Part shown: positions 45,402 through 53,071 of the stretch, piece by piece
Layout: each line of letters begins with the position of its first letter
Position numbering within the stretch: position 1 is the stretch's first letter
Assembly (NCBI GenBank): GCA_903827245.1
Contig: CAIKHO010000074.1
Coordinates: forward strand, 1-64,000
DNA from: an uncultured Opitutia bacterium
GTDB lineage: Bacteria; Verrucomicrobiota; Verrucomicrobiia; Opitutales; Opitutaceae
Reading direction: 5' to 3'
Length of the DNA stretch: 64,000 bases
Notes under the pieces: generated by a model
Databases searched by the model: none
The model's input: only the letters and a program-made list of their open reading frames with translations
What the model was told of the DNA's origin: nothing
Position numbers and translations under genes: made by a program

Positions 45402-47408
45402 TCACCGCCGGCCTCCTTCCGTGACCAGCAGGCTGCGCCCGGGTTCGTAAACCGGCTTGATATCCCGGTACTGGATGAGCTGCTCGCCGATATGCTTGAA
45501 CGCCGGCGCGGCGATTTTCGCGCCGTAGGCGACCCCGCCCGGAGCGTGAGCATCCGCATCGTCCACAATCACGGAAATCGCGATTTCCGGCCGGCTCGCG
45601 GGGAAGAACCCGACAAAGGAAGCGACGTGGTGCCGGTCCGAGTACTTGCCGTCGACCAGCTTCTGCGTCGTGCCGGTCTTGCCCGCGACCTGGAAATTGG
45701 GGATCGCCGCCTCCGGGGCGGTGCCCTCGGGCGAGGCCACGCCCATCAGCAGTTGCGCCATGGTCTGGGCCGTGCGCTCGGAAATGACCCGCCGCACCAC
45801 CGCGGGGCGTTCGTAATGGTCGATGATCTCACCCGAGGGATCGCTGATCTCGCGGATGATCTGGGGCCGCAGCAGCAGGCCGCCGCTGGCGATGACACCC
45901 ATCGCCTGGTGCATCTGCATCACCGTGACGCTGACCGACTGCCCCATCGGCATGCGCGTGATGGACATCGAGTCCCAGTCCTTCGGCGCCTTGAGCCAGC
46001 CGCCGACTTCCCCCCCCAAGGGGAAACCGGTCTGCTGACCGAAACCGAACGCGCGGGCATAGTCGTAGAATTTTTGATCGCCCAGAGCCATCGCGAGCTG
46101 GGCGGCTCCGCGGTTGGAGGAGTGTGCGATGATCTCCGCCACGTCCAAGCGCTGGAAATCATGGTCCTCGCGCGGCAGCCGGCGCACCAGCCCCTTGTAC
46201 TCGATCCGGTCGATCGAGCAGTCGAACGTCGGCGAGGTCGGTGTCACCAGATGTTCCTCCAGTGCGCCCGAGGCGGCCACGATCTTGAACACCGAGCCGG
46301 GATCGTACACATCGGTCACGGCGATGTTCCGCTGGGCCGCGAGGTCGGCCTTGCCGTAGTCGCTGAGGTTGTAGCTCGGATAGTTGGCCAGACCGAGGAT
46401 GAAGCCGGTTCGCGGGTCGCTCACCACGATGGTGGCCTTCAGCGGCTGGTATTTCGCGACAATCGCGGCGAGTTCGTCCTCGATGATGCTCTGTACGTTG
46501 GAGTCGAGCGAGAGCTTCACGTTGTAGCCGTCGGCCCGCGGCACCTCGCGCGAGCGGAACTGCGCCAGCTCCCGCCCGCGGCCGTCGCGCTCGCCCTCGC
46601 GCCAGCCGTTCCGGCCGCGGAGATAAAAGTCCGCGTAGGCCTCCATGCCCGTCGCCGGCTCGCCCCCCTTGTTCACATAGCCGATGACATGCGCCGCCAG
46701 CCCGTCGTGCGGATAGGCGCGGCGGAAGACGCGCGCGCCATAGACCCCCTTGATGCCGAGGGCCGTGATCTTGTCGTTCGTGGCCTCGTCGACATGGTCG
46801 CTGAGCTTTGCCCACTGAATGAGACGGTAGCCGTTCGCGTCGGCCGATTCATCCAGCACGGTGTCGTCGGCCTCCCCACCCTCAGCCGCCGGAACGGCCG
46901 CTTCGTCCCCAGGCACGGCCGGCTTGAAATTAAAGACCAGCGGCCCCTCGGGTTTGGCCAGCGCAGCGGCGGGCGGACGGACGGCTTCCTGCGGATTGGC
47001 GCCCAGGGCCAGCACGATGGCCGCCGGGCCGGCGACCGCGAGCGGGCGCGGCTCCACCTTGCGGGTCTTGGTCGTGAGGATTGCGCGCAACTCCGGCAGC
47101 GGCAGGCCGAGCAGGCGCGCGAGCTCCGGCCACTTGGTTTCGTCCTCGGGGCGCAGCACCTGCGGATCCACCCCGAGCACCACCTGGGTCCGGCTCGTCG
47201 CAAGGAGCCGGCCTTGCGCATCGAAGATATCCCCGCGCTTGGCGTTATCGACGATGATCTGGCGGCGGGCCTTGACGACGAACTTCATCAGCACGTCGCG
47301 GTCGAGCACGTGCAGGCTGACCAGCCGGACGGCGAGGCCCGCAAAACTCAGCAGGATCGCTCCCGCCAGCAGGGCGATTCGTGGGCTGGAGGTGAAACCT
47401 TTCGACAT
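45402..47408 (-). CDS. ftsI: Penicillin-binding protein FtsI (PBP3-type transpeptidase)
   Basis: A 668-residue class B PBP. One membrane anchor (residues 10-30) precedes the pedestal domain with RRQIIVDNAKRGDIFDAQGR. The transpeptidase domain has the nucleophile in GSVFK (Ser372), the SSN motif (430-432) and AGKTG (Lys577). Residues 118-190 form an Ala/Pro/Glu-rich insertion that I do not see in ordinary FtsI. It crosslinks septal peptidoglycan with FtsW. It lies 7 bases after ftsL and 101 bases before murE. Confidence 0.93.
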   Translation of the reverse strand: MSKGFTSSPRIALLAGAILLSFAGLAVRLVSLHVLDRDVLMKFVVKARRQIIVDNAKRGDIFDAQGRLLATSRTQVVLGVDPQVLRPEDETKWPELARLLGLPLPELRAILTTKTRKVEPRPLAVAGPAAIVLALGANPQEAVRPPAAALAKPEGPLVFNFKPAVPGDEAAVPAAEGGEADDTVLDESADANGYRLIQWAKLSDHVDEATNDKITALGIKGVYGARVFRRAYPHDGLAAHVIGYVNKGGEPATGMEAYADFYLRGRNGWREGERDGRGRELAQFRSREVPRADGYNVKLSLDSNVQSIIEDELAAIVAKYQPLKATIVVSDPRTGFILGLANYPSYNLSDYGKADLAAQRNIAVTDVYDPGSVFKIVAASGALEEHLVTPTSPTFDCSIDRIEYKGLVRRLPREDHDFQRLDVAEIIAHSSNRGAAQLAMALGDQKFYDYARAFGFGQQTGFPLGGEVGGWLKAPKDWDSMSITRMPMGQSVSVTVMQMHQAMGVIASGGLLLRPQIIREISDPSGEIIDHYERPAVVRRVISERTAQTMAQLLMGVASPEGTAPEAAIPNFQVAGKTGTTQKLVDGKYSDRHHVASFVGFFPASRPEIAISVIVDDADAHAPGGVAYGAKIAAPAFKHIGEQLIQYRDIKPVYEPGRSLLVTEGGRR

Positions 47409-47415
47409 GGCATCA

Positions 47416-47805
47416 TCAATTCCCGGGAAGGTGGAACAACACCGGCTTCAGCTCCGCATCGGCGAAGATGTCCCGGTTTTGCTTGGCGGCCAGCAACTGG
47501 ACGGGATCCTGGCTGACGCGGCTGACCTGCGTCTCGCGCGGGGCCACCAGTCCGAGGCGCCACTCGGCGTTGCGCTGCTTCAGCTTGTCGGGCCCCTTCT
47601 CGGTCTCGACCGCCGCCTGGGTCTCGGCGAGGTGGCGCTGCACATCGGCAATGCGGGCCTTGATCGTCTTGCTGCGGTTCGCGGTGAGGGATATCTGGTG
47701 CCGCAGCCAGACCGTGCCCAGCCCGACCCCGCCGCTGAAGCAGATCATGACCAGCGTGTACACGAGCAGCTGGTTCACGAAGGCGTGGGTGCGATTCTGG
47801 TTCAT
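47416..47805 (-). CDS. ftsL: FtsL-like divisome protein
   Basis: A 129-residue bitopic protein with a short cytoplasmic N-terminus, one membrane segment (about residues 13-33: LLVYTLVMICFSGGVGLGTV) and a coiled-coil-prone periplasmic part (TIKARIADVQRHLAETQAAV). Sequence is not diagnostic, but size, topology and position between rsmH and ftsI are those of FtsL, which forms the FtsQLB complex. It ends 7 bases before ftsI and starts 58 bases after rsmH. Confidence 0.75.
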   Translation of the reverse strand: MNQNRTHAFVNQLLVYTLVMICFSGGVGLGTVWLRHQISLTANRSKTIKARIADVQRHLAETQAAVETEKGPDKLKQRNAEWRLGLVAPRETQVSRVSQDPVQLLAAKQNRDIFADAELKPVLFHLPGN

Positions 47806-47863
47806 GGCGGGTTGCCTTGGGACGGGGGAAAGGGACGAAGGGCGGAAAACGTTGGCCGACGCG

Positions 47864-48784
47864 CTAGAGTTTTCTGAGCGCGCGGAGTTTGGCGGAGCGG
47901 CTGCGGGGATTGGCCGCGATCTCGGCGTCGCCGGCGGTCACGGGGCGGCGGGTCAGGGGCTCGGCGACCTTCACGCGCAGGTCCTGGGGCAGGCTGTCGC
48001 CGGCGTTCTCCGGCTGGCCGCACCAGCGGCGGAAAAGCTGCTTCACGATGCGGTCCTCGAGGGAATGGAAGCTGATCACGGCGAGCACGCCGCCCGCGCG
48101 GAGCTTCGCGAATGAAACCGGCAGCGCGCGTTCCAGGGCGCCGAGCTCGTCGTTGACGGCGATGCGGATGCCTTGGAACGCGCGAGTTGCCGGGTGAATT
48201 TTTGACGCATGCCGGTCGCGCGGCGGAATGGCCTCCGCGATCACGGCCGCGAGCGACGCCGTGCGGGCGAGGGCTTCCGTGCCGCGGGCGGCCATGAGGG
48301 CACGGACCACGCGGCGCCAGTTGGGCTCCTCGCCGTAGTCTCGCACGGCGCGCACCAGCATTTCCTCGGTGGCCGTCTCCAGCCAGCGGCCGGCGGGCAC
48401 GCCGGTGCGCGGGTCCATGCGCATGTCGGCGGGCGCGTCGGCCCGGAAGGAGAAGCCACGCCCGGAGTCGTCGAGTTGGAACGACGAAACCCCGAGGTCG
48501 AAAAGAATCCCGTCAAATCCGTCGTGCGGCAGGTCCGCGAGCCGGCCGAAATCGCGGTCGAGCAGCGCAAAGCGTTCGCCGAATTCCGCCCGCAGCGTCT
48601 CAGCCCGGCCCTGCGCCTCCGGGTCGCGGTCGAGGGCGACCACCGTCACGCCGGGCGCGGCCGCGAGCAACGCCCGCGTGTGGCCGCCGCCGCCGAACGT
48701 GCAGTCGAGGTAGTGCCCGCCAGCCCGCGGCGCGAGGAAGCCCAGCACTTCGGCGGGCAGGACCGGCTGGTGTCCGGACGTCAT
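47864..48784 (-). CDS. rsmH: 16S rRNA (cytosine-1402 N4) methyltransferase RsmH (MraW)
   Basis: A 306-residue SAM-dependent methyltransferase. [20 protein letters not shown] with [16 protein letters not shown] is the SAM-binding N-terminus, [20 protein letters not shown] and [15 protein letters not shown] the core, and [19 protein letters not shown] the C-terminal signature. It methylates C1402 in the 30S P site. The ATG at 48784 is 7 bases after orf79 and gives [13 protein letters not shown], matching family starts. Confidence 0.95.
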   Translation of the reverse strand: MTSGHQPVLPAEVLGFLAPRAGGHYLDCTFGGGGHTRALLAAAPGVTVVALDRDPEAQGRAETLRAEFGERFALLDRDFGRLADLPHDGFDGILFDLGVSSFQLDDSGRGFSFRADAPADMRMDPRTGVPAGRWLETATEEMLVRAVRDYGEEPNWRRVVRALMAARGTEALARTASLAAVIAEAIPPRDRHASKIHPATRAFQGIRIAVNDELGALERALPVSFAKLRAGGVLAVISFHSLEDRIVKQLFRRWCGQPENAGDSLPQDLRVKVAEPLTRRPVTAGDAEIAANPRSRSAKLRALRKL

Positions 48785-48791
48785 GGAGGGC

Positions 48792-49031
48792 TCAACGCAG
48801 GCGGCGCGCATCGGACGTCTTGCGATTCAGGGTGACGGTCAGGGCGGCCGTGATCACGCGCCGCAACGGCAGCGCGGCCCGGACGCGGGGCAGGACGACC
48901 GTGCGGCCCACGGTGAGGGCGGGCACGCCGTCCTCGGGCTCGATCCAGGCCGGAAAATAGCGGCGGGGTCCGACAGTCGATAGCGTGAGGAGCGGCATAT
49001 GCGTCGGGGAGATGCGGGCGATTCGGCGCAT
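48792..49031 (-). CDS. Small hypothetical protein between mraZ and rsmH (79 aa)
   Basis: A 79-residue basic protein beginning [20 protein letters not shown] and ending [10 protein letters not shown], with an Arg/Val/Leu-rich centre. I recognise no family and see no membrane segment. It fits exactly between mraZ (5 bases upstream) and rsmH (7 bases downstream), which favours a translated gene over chance. In most dcw clusters nothing lies between these two genes. It could be a lineage-specific protein or a decayed domain. Confidence 0.5.
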   Translation of the reverse strand: MRRIARISPTHMPLLTLSTVGPRRYFPAWIEPEDGVPALTVGRTVVLPRVRAALPLRRVITAALTVTLNRKTSDARRLR

Positions 49032-49036
49032 GGGGA

Positions 49037-49489
49037 TCAGATGCCGATGCGGCGCATGAGGTCGCCCAGGTGCTCGCCCGCGGTGCGGGTTTCGAGCTTC
49101 TGCCAGCGGACAGGCGACCAGATCGCGAACTTGGTGAGTGAGCCGACGAGGACCGCGTCCTTGCCGATGTCAGCATGCGTCAGGAGCTCGGCGCCCACGC
49201 CGAAGCGGCCCTGCTTGTCGAAGCTGAACGAAAGGGCCTGCGAGAAAAACCGCGCGAGCGCATCCTGCGCGTCGCGGTCGGTCAGCGCCTTCTGCGCGAC
49301 CTTCTCGTAAAGTTTTTCGACCTCGGCCGGCGGCAGCACGGCGATGTACCCGTCCGGATGCGGTGTCGCGAGAAACGTCTCGCTCTCCTCGTGCGCATAC
49401 CGCCACACCGACGGAATCGTAAGCCGATTCTTGTCGTCGAGTGAGTGCCGAAAAAGGCCGGTATAGAAAGTTTTGCCGAGTTGAGCCAT
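49037..49489 (-). CDS. mraZ: Transcriptional regulator MraZ
   Basis: A 150-residue MraZ/AbrB-fold protein with two SpoVT-like halves: FYTGLFRHSLDDKNRLTIPS and LSFSFDKQGRFGVGAELLTH. The family binds TGGGN repeats in its own promoter and tunes the dcw operon. The ATG at 49489 is chosen because an in-frame upstream extension would translate the four phased TGGG repeats at 49510-49543. It is the promoter-proximal gene of the minus-strand dcw cluster. Confidence 0.94.
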   Translation of the reverse strand: MAQLGKTFYTGLFRHSLDDKNRLTIPSVWRYAHEESETFLATPHPDGYIAVLPPAEVEKLYEKVAQKALTDRDAQDALARFFSQALSFSFDKQGRFGVGAELLTHADIGKDAVLVGSLTKFAIWSPVRWQKLETRTAGEHLGDLMRRIGI

Positions 49490-49509
49490 GGGAGTGCGCC
49501 CCGAGTTGC

Positions 49510-49543
49510 CCCAAAGTGCCCCATTTCTCCCCATTTTCACCCA
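49510..49543 (-). promoter_or_regulatory. Candidate MraZ operator: four TGGG repeats at exact 10-bp spacing
   Basis: On the minus strand TGGG begins at 49543, 49533, 49523 and 49513, as TGGGTGAAAA, TGGGGAGAAA, TGGGGCACTT and TGGGGCAACT; a fifth unit at 49503 is degenerate (CGGG). MraZ is known to bind direct TGGGN repeats separated by 5 bases, which is this spacing. The array ends 20 bases before the mraZ ATG, so it probably overlaps the promoter or leader. The remainder of 49556-49782 shows no gene. Confidence 0.85.
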
Positions 49544-49782
49544 CTTGCGTCAAGACAAGACCTGTAAAAATGCTGAAAAGTTATTCACCACTCCCTCCCA
49601 ATGAATTTCCGAAGGGATCGCGCGGGTTCAGAAGCTTGAAAAGCCGCGGCTTTTCCACGTTCTCCCAACCGGGGCATGAAACGGATTCAAGGTCGCTCAT
49701 CGTCATGGCGAGGCGACGGCCGGAGAAGGCCTGCAATCCAAGGCTCGGAACGTAACGGCGCAGGGCAACCTGGCCTTTGGCC

Positions 49783-50181
49783 TCACTTCAGCGAACGCAC
49801 ATAAGCAATGAGCGCGGTGATCTCGGGTGCGCCCAGCTTCTTGCTGAAGGACGGCATCTCGTGCGGAATTCCGTGCGTGATGATGTTGCCGATGTAGCGG
49901 TCGCTCACCTGCACATCGTGCAGGTCGGGCCCTTCATCACCCCGCGCGTCCGCCCCGTGACAGTGGGCGCAGCTGTCGAGGAATAAGGTCCGTCCGTGCG
50001 CGACCAGCGCCGCGGACGTCGGCGTCCCGGAATCAAGCCACCGTTCCACCTCCGGCTGCTGCCGCGAATCGCGGGTGGCCTCGCGCCGCAGGACGGCACC
50101 GAGGGTGAAGGCGGACGTCAAGGCCACAACGGCCGCGAGTGCCGCGCAGCCCAATGGTTTGATGGCAGCGGAGATTTTCAT
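49783..50181 (-). CDS. Single-haem c-type cytochrome
   Basis: A 132-residue exported cytochrome. An N-terminal hydrophobic segment (about residues 10-30) is followed by CAHCH at 71-75, the haem attachment site, and PHEMPSF with Met109 as likely axial ligand. The fold pattern GRTLFLDSCAHCHGADARGD and ALIAYVRSL is class I cytochrome c, subunit-like. It is last in a three-gene unit with a DUF2231 membrane protein and a metallophosphoesterase; only 1 base separates it from the DUF2231 gene. Confidence 0.88.
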   Translation of the reverse strand: MKISAAIKPLGCAALAAVVALTSAFTLGAVLRREATRDSRQQPEVERWLDSGTPTSAALVAHGRTLFLDSCAHCHGADARGDEGPDLHDVQVSDRYIGNIITHGIPHEMPSFSKKLGAPEITALIAYVRSLK

Positions 50182-50182
50182 T

Positions 50183-50605
50183 TCAACGCGCGACCATCAT
50201 CTCTCCGCCCCAGTAGCCCGCGACGGACATCAAGCCCGCTGCGAGCGCCACGGCGAGCAAGTAGCCTGCAAACATCGGCCGGGTTGAACGCCGCCCGACG
50301 GACACCCGCCACGTCGCGAGCGCCACGAGCAGCGCAAACGCCGGCCACACAAACAGGTGGTGGAGGCGCAATGCGCCGTGACCGAGCAGGCTGCCCTGAG
50401 TCATCAGCAAGCCGGAGGCCACCGCCGGCACGGCACCGAGCGCGCCGAGCAACATCGTCCAGTAGCCGGCGGCATGCAGGTCGCGCACGACCGGCCGGCC
50501 GGCCAGCGCAAATCCCGTCGCGTCGAGCGCACCGGAGACCAGCGTCAGCGCGAATGGGAAATGCGTGGCGGCGCCGTGCGCCTTCGCCCAGTAGGCAGAG
50601 TCCAT
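50183..50605 (-). CDS. DUF2231-type small membrane protein
   Basis: A 140-residue protein with four hydrophobic segments (about residues 14-30, 45-65, 85-103 and 113-131). HFPFALTLVSGALDATGFAL near the start and HHLFVWPAFALLVALATWRV place it in the DUF2231 group, often found beside cytochromes and thought to have haem or redox roles. Conserved His residues could bind metal or haem. It lies 9 bases after the metallophosphoesterase gene and 1 base before the cytochrome gene. Confidence 0.75.
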   Translation of the reverse strand: MDSAYWAKAHGAATHFPFALTLVSGALDATGFALAGRPVVRDLHAAGYWTMLLGALGAVPAVASGLLMTQGSLLGHGALRLHHLFVWPAFALLVALATWRVSVGRRSTRPMFAGYLLAVALAAGLMSVAGYWGGEMMVAR

Positions 50606-50614
50606 GGCGCGGGC

Positions 50615-51571
50615 TCAGCCTGCGGCCAGCGTGGAGTCCACGATGGCGAGGGTCGGATGATTCTCGACGTACGACACGCTGGTGAGCCCGAGAAACGAGC
50701 GGAGCTTCGCCGCCTCGACCACCATCGGTCCCGGTTTCGGCGCGGTGCCGGCCTCGGGCTGCGGGAACGCCGTCGAGCGCGCGGTATGGAAGGTCATGTT
50801 GCCCTCGATTTTTTGCAGCGCCTGGTGGATGTGGCCGTTGAGGACCGTGACGGAGCCGAAGCGCTTCATCAACGCGAGCGCCTTCGTACCGTCGTCCGTG
50901 CCCCAGCCCCACTGCGGATAAACCATCCACAACGGTACGTGCGCGAAGACCACCAGCGGCGTGTCCGCGGAAAGCGGCGCGAGATCCTTCGCCAGCCAGT
51001 CGAGCTGCTCGCCGCCGAGCACACCAAGGCCGCCCTCGGTGACGCCCTGCACGTTCACCAGCCCGACAAAATGCACGCCCTTCTGGTCGAAGCTGAACCA
51101 GCCCTGCCCGCGCGTGCCCTGGCCGAAACGCTCCCGATACAATGCGCCGTTGTCGTTGAGGATGTCGTGCTCGCCCGGCACATAAAACACCTGCCGGGTG
51201 CGGCAGTTCTTCAGCATCTGCCCGAGCTGGTCGAATTCCTCCGCCTCCGCCAGGTGCGTGAGATCGCCCGTGTGCAGGATGAACTCGGGCGCGACCGGCA
51301 GCGCATTGATGCGCGCGATGGTCTCGCGAAACGTCGCCGCCACGTCCATGTTCGCAGGCTTCTGGAACCCGATGTGGCTGTCGCTGATCTGCACGAAGTT
51401 CAGCGTGCCCGCCGGCAGGGCCGGGGCGATGGCCTGGCCGAGGGCGCGGGAGCTGAGGATGCCGCCGTCGATAGTCCAGAGCACGCCGGTGCCGGCCCAG
51501 GCCATGCATTTCAGAAAGCCGCGGCGGTCGATCCCGTCGTTGCTGTGGTCGTGGACGATGTGATTATTCAT
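50615..51571 (-). CDS. Tat-exported metallophosphoesterase (calcineurin-like)
   Basis: A 318-residue protein with a twin-arginine motif RRGFLK (16-21) and hydrophobic core CMAWAGTGVLWTIDGG, so probably exported folded. The phosphoesterase metal ligands are ISDSHIGF, LHTGDLTH, PGEHD, FAHVPLW and LNGHIHQ, complete for a dinuclear centre. Substrate unknown. It heads a unit with DUF2231 and cytochrome c genes and is divergent from an ECF sigma gene across a 154-base spacer with a near-perfect 28-base palindrome. Confidence 0.87.
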   Translation of the reverse strand: MNNHIVHDHSNDGIDRRGFLKCMAWAGTGVLWTIDGGILSSRALGQAIAPALPAGTLNFVQISDSHIGFQKPANMDVAATFRETIARINALPVAPEFILHTGDLTHLAEAEEFDQLGQMLKNCRTRQVFYVPGEHDILNDNGALYRERFGQGTRGQGWFSFDQKGVHFVGLVNVQGVTEGGLGVLGGEQLDWLAKDLAPLSADTPLVVFAHVPLWMVYPQWGWGTDDGTKALALMKRFGSVTVLNGHIHQALQKIEGNMTFHTARSTAFPQPEAGTAPKPGPMVVEAAKLRSFLGLTSVSYVENHPTLAIVDSTLAAG

Positions 51572-51626
51572 GTACGGATGTTTTCAGGTTGTTCGCGGAG
51601 CGCGGGCGCAACGGCCCTTTGCCATT

Positions 51627-51654
51627 GAATACTCCCGGCGCGCCGGGAATATTC
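51627..51654. promoter_or_regulatory. 28-bp near-perfect palindrome in the divergent sigma/phosphoesterase spacer
   Basis: GAATACTCCCGGCG (51627-51640) abuts CGCCGGGAATATTC (51641-51654); the arms pair with a single mismatch and no loop. It lies between the divergent start codons at 51571 and 51726. A no-loop palindrome of this size is a natural dimer-binding operator. Each arm also contains a GGGAAT/GGGAGT element that could serve as an ECF -35. Confidence 0.6.
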
Positions 51655-51689
51655 CGGCGTTGCGCGGAAAAAAACTTTTCCGCGATTAC

Positions 51690-51718
51690 GGGAATAAAAC
51701 GGCCCCCGCCGGCGTTAT
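51690..51718 (+). promoter_or_regulatory. Candidate ECF-type promoter of the sigma gene
   Basis: GGGAATAAA (51690-51698) and CGTTAT (51713-51718) are spaced like the GGAAT / CGTT elements of many ECF sigma promoters. The ATG of the sigma gene follows 8 bases after the second box, so the transcript would be leaderless or nearly so. This is pattern matching; the consensus of this particular sigma is not known. Confidence 0.4.
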
Positions 51719-51725
51719 CATCCAG

Positions 51726-52271
51726 ATGGAAGCCTCCGCACCCCACGTGCCGCCGACTTTCGAACAACTCATGCTGCCTCACCTCGATGCCGCCTACAAT
51801 CTGGCGCGCTGGCTCCTGCGCGACGGGCCCGACGCCGAGGACGCCGTGCAGGAGGCCTGCCTGCGCGCCTACCGCGCCTTCGACCGTTTCCGCGGCGGCG
51901 ACGGCCGCGCGTGGCTGCTCACGATCGTGCGCCACGTCTGTTACTCGCACCTGCGCCGGAACCGCCGCGAGCCCGTGGCGGAGACCTTCGACGACGAAGC
52001 GCATGGCTCGATGCACGACCCGGGAGAGGCCAACGCGCTCGCGTGGCACGAGGTCAAGAGCGCACAGCTCCGCGACGCGCTCGACCGCCTCCCCGCCGAA
52101 TTTCGCGAGGTGATCGTCCTGCACGAGCTCGAGGGTCTCGCCTACCGCGAGATCGCCGCCGTCGCGGAGATTCCCGTCGGCACGGTCATGTCCCGCCTCG
52201 CCCGCGCCCGCCGGAAACTGCAGACCGAGCTGCTCGCGCTCGCGGGAAAGGAGCCAAGCCATGGACTGTAA
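51726..52271 (+). CDS. RNA polymerase ECF-family sigma factor
   Basis: A 181-residue sigma-70-family ECF protein. Region 2 contains HLDAAYNLARWLLRDGPDAE and DAVQEACLRAYRAFDRFRGG, and region 4 has FREVIVLHELEGLAYREIAA with IPVGTVMSRLARARRKL (helix-turn-helix). There is no region 1 or 3. The ATG at 51726 matches family starts. It overlaps the anti-sigma gene by 11 bases, the normal arrangement for co-regulated pairs, and is divergent from the metallophosphoesterase unit, a likely target. Confidence 0.92.
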   Translation: MEASAPHVPPTFEQLMLPHLDAAYNLARWLLRDGPDAEDAVQEACLRAYRAFDRFRGGDGRAWLLTIVRHVCYSHLRRNRREPVAETFDDEAHGSMHDPGEANALAWHEVKSAQLRDALDRLPAEFREVIVLHELEGLAYREIAAVAEIPVGTVMSRLARARRKLQTELLALAGKEPSHGL

Positions 52272-53037
52272 CGAAACCCACCGCCTCCTCGAGGCCGGCA
52301 CCGACGGCGAGCTCGACCTCGTTCACCAGCTCGAGCTCGAGGCCCACCTGCGGACCTGTCCGGACTGCGCGCGCCGCGCCGCCAGTTTGCGCGCGCGCCA
52401 CACCGCGCTGCGCGAATCGCTGCCGCGCTTCACCGCGCCGCCGCAGCTCACGGAAAAAATCCGCGCCACGTTGCGGGCCGAGGGCGCACCGGGTCCAGCC
52501 CGGCGGCCGGCCCCGCGCCGTTCGCCGCTGCTCTGGCCCATCTGGAGCATCACCGGACTCGCCGCCACCCTCGCGTTCGTCCTCTTCGCCGGTTACGCGT
52601 GGGGCCACGCCCGGGCCCGGGCGGATCTCCTGGTGGACGACGCCGTCTCCGATCACATCCGCTCGCTGCAGGCCGGCCACCTCACCGATGTCACCTCGAC
52701 CGACCAGCACACGGTGAAGCCGTGGTTCGCCGGCAAGCTCGCCTTCTCGCCACCCGTCACCGATCTCGCTACGGATGGCTTTCCGCTGGCCGGCGGCCGG
52801 CTGGAAACGATCGGCGGTGGGCCGGCCGCGGCCCTCGTCTTCCATCGCCGCCAGCACGCTATCAACCTCTTCATCTGGCCCGCCACCGGTGGCGCCCTCG
52901 CCGTGCGCCAAGCCGAGCGCAGCGGCTACCATGCCGAATCCTGGTCGCAGGCTGGCTTCAACTTTCTCGCCGTGTCGGAAATTCCCGCCGACGAGCTCGC
53001 CCAGTTTGCCGGGATCTTTCGCGCAAAAATGCCTTGA
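52261..53037 (+). CDS. Zinc-finger transmembrane anti-sigma factor
   Basis: A 258-residue anti-sigma protein. The N-terminal zinc-finger anti-sigma domain has ELEAHLRTCPDCARR (HxxxCxxC), preceded by MDCNETHRLLEAGTDGELDL. One membrane segment lies at about residues 93-118, followed by an extracytoplasmic domain with HTVKPWFAGKLAFSPPVTDL and AINLFIWPATGG. The HTVKPWF block is common in anti-sigma factors that sense envelope or oxidative signals. It is expected to hold the upstream ECF sigma factor at the membrane. Confidence 0.88.
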   Translation: MDCNETHRLLEAGTDGELDLVHQLELEAHLRTCPDCARRAASLRARHTALRESLPRFTAPPQLTEKIRATLRAEGAPGPARRPAPRRSPLLWPIWSITGLAATLAFVLFAGYAWGHARARADLLVDDAVSDHIRSLQAGHLTDVTSTDQHTVKPWFAGKLAFSPPVTDLATDGFPLAGGRLETIGGGPAAALVFHRRQHAINLFIWPATGGALAVRQAERSGYHAESWSQAGFNFLAVSEIPADELAQFAGIFRAKMP

Positions 53038-53071
53038 GCCGACGGCTTCAAAATCTGATCAGGATTGTTTC

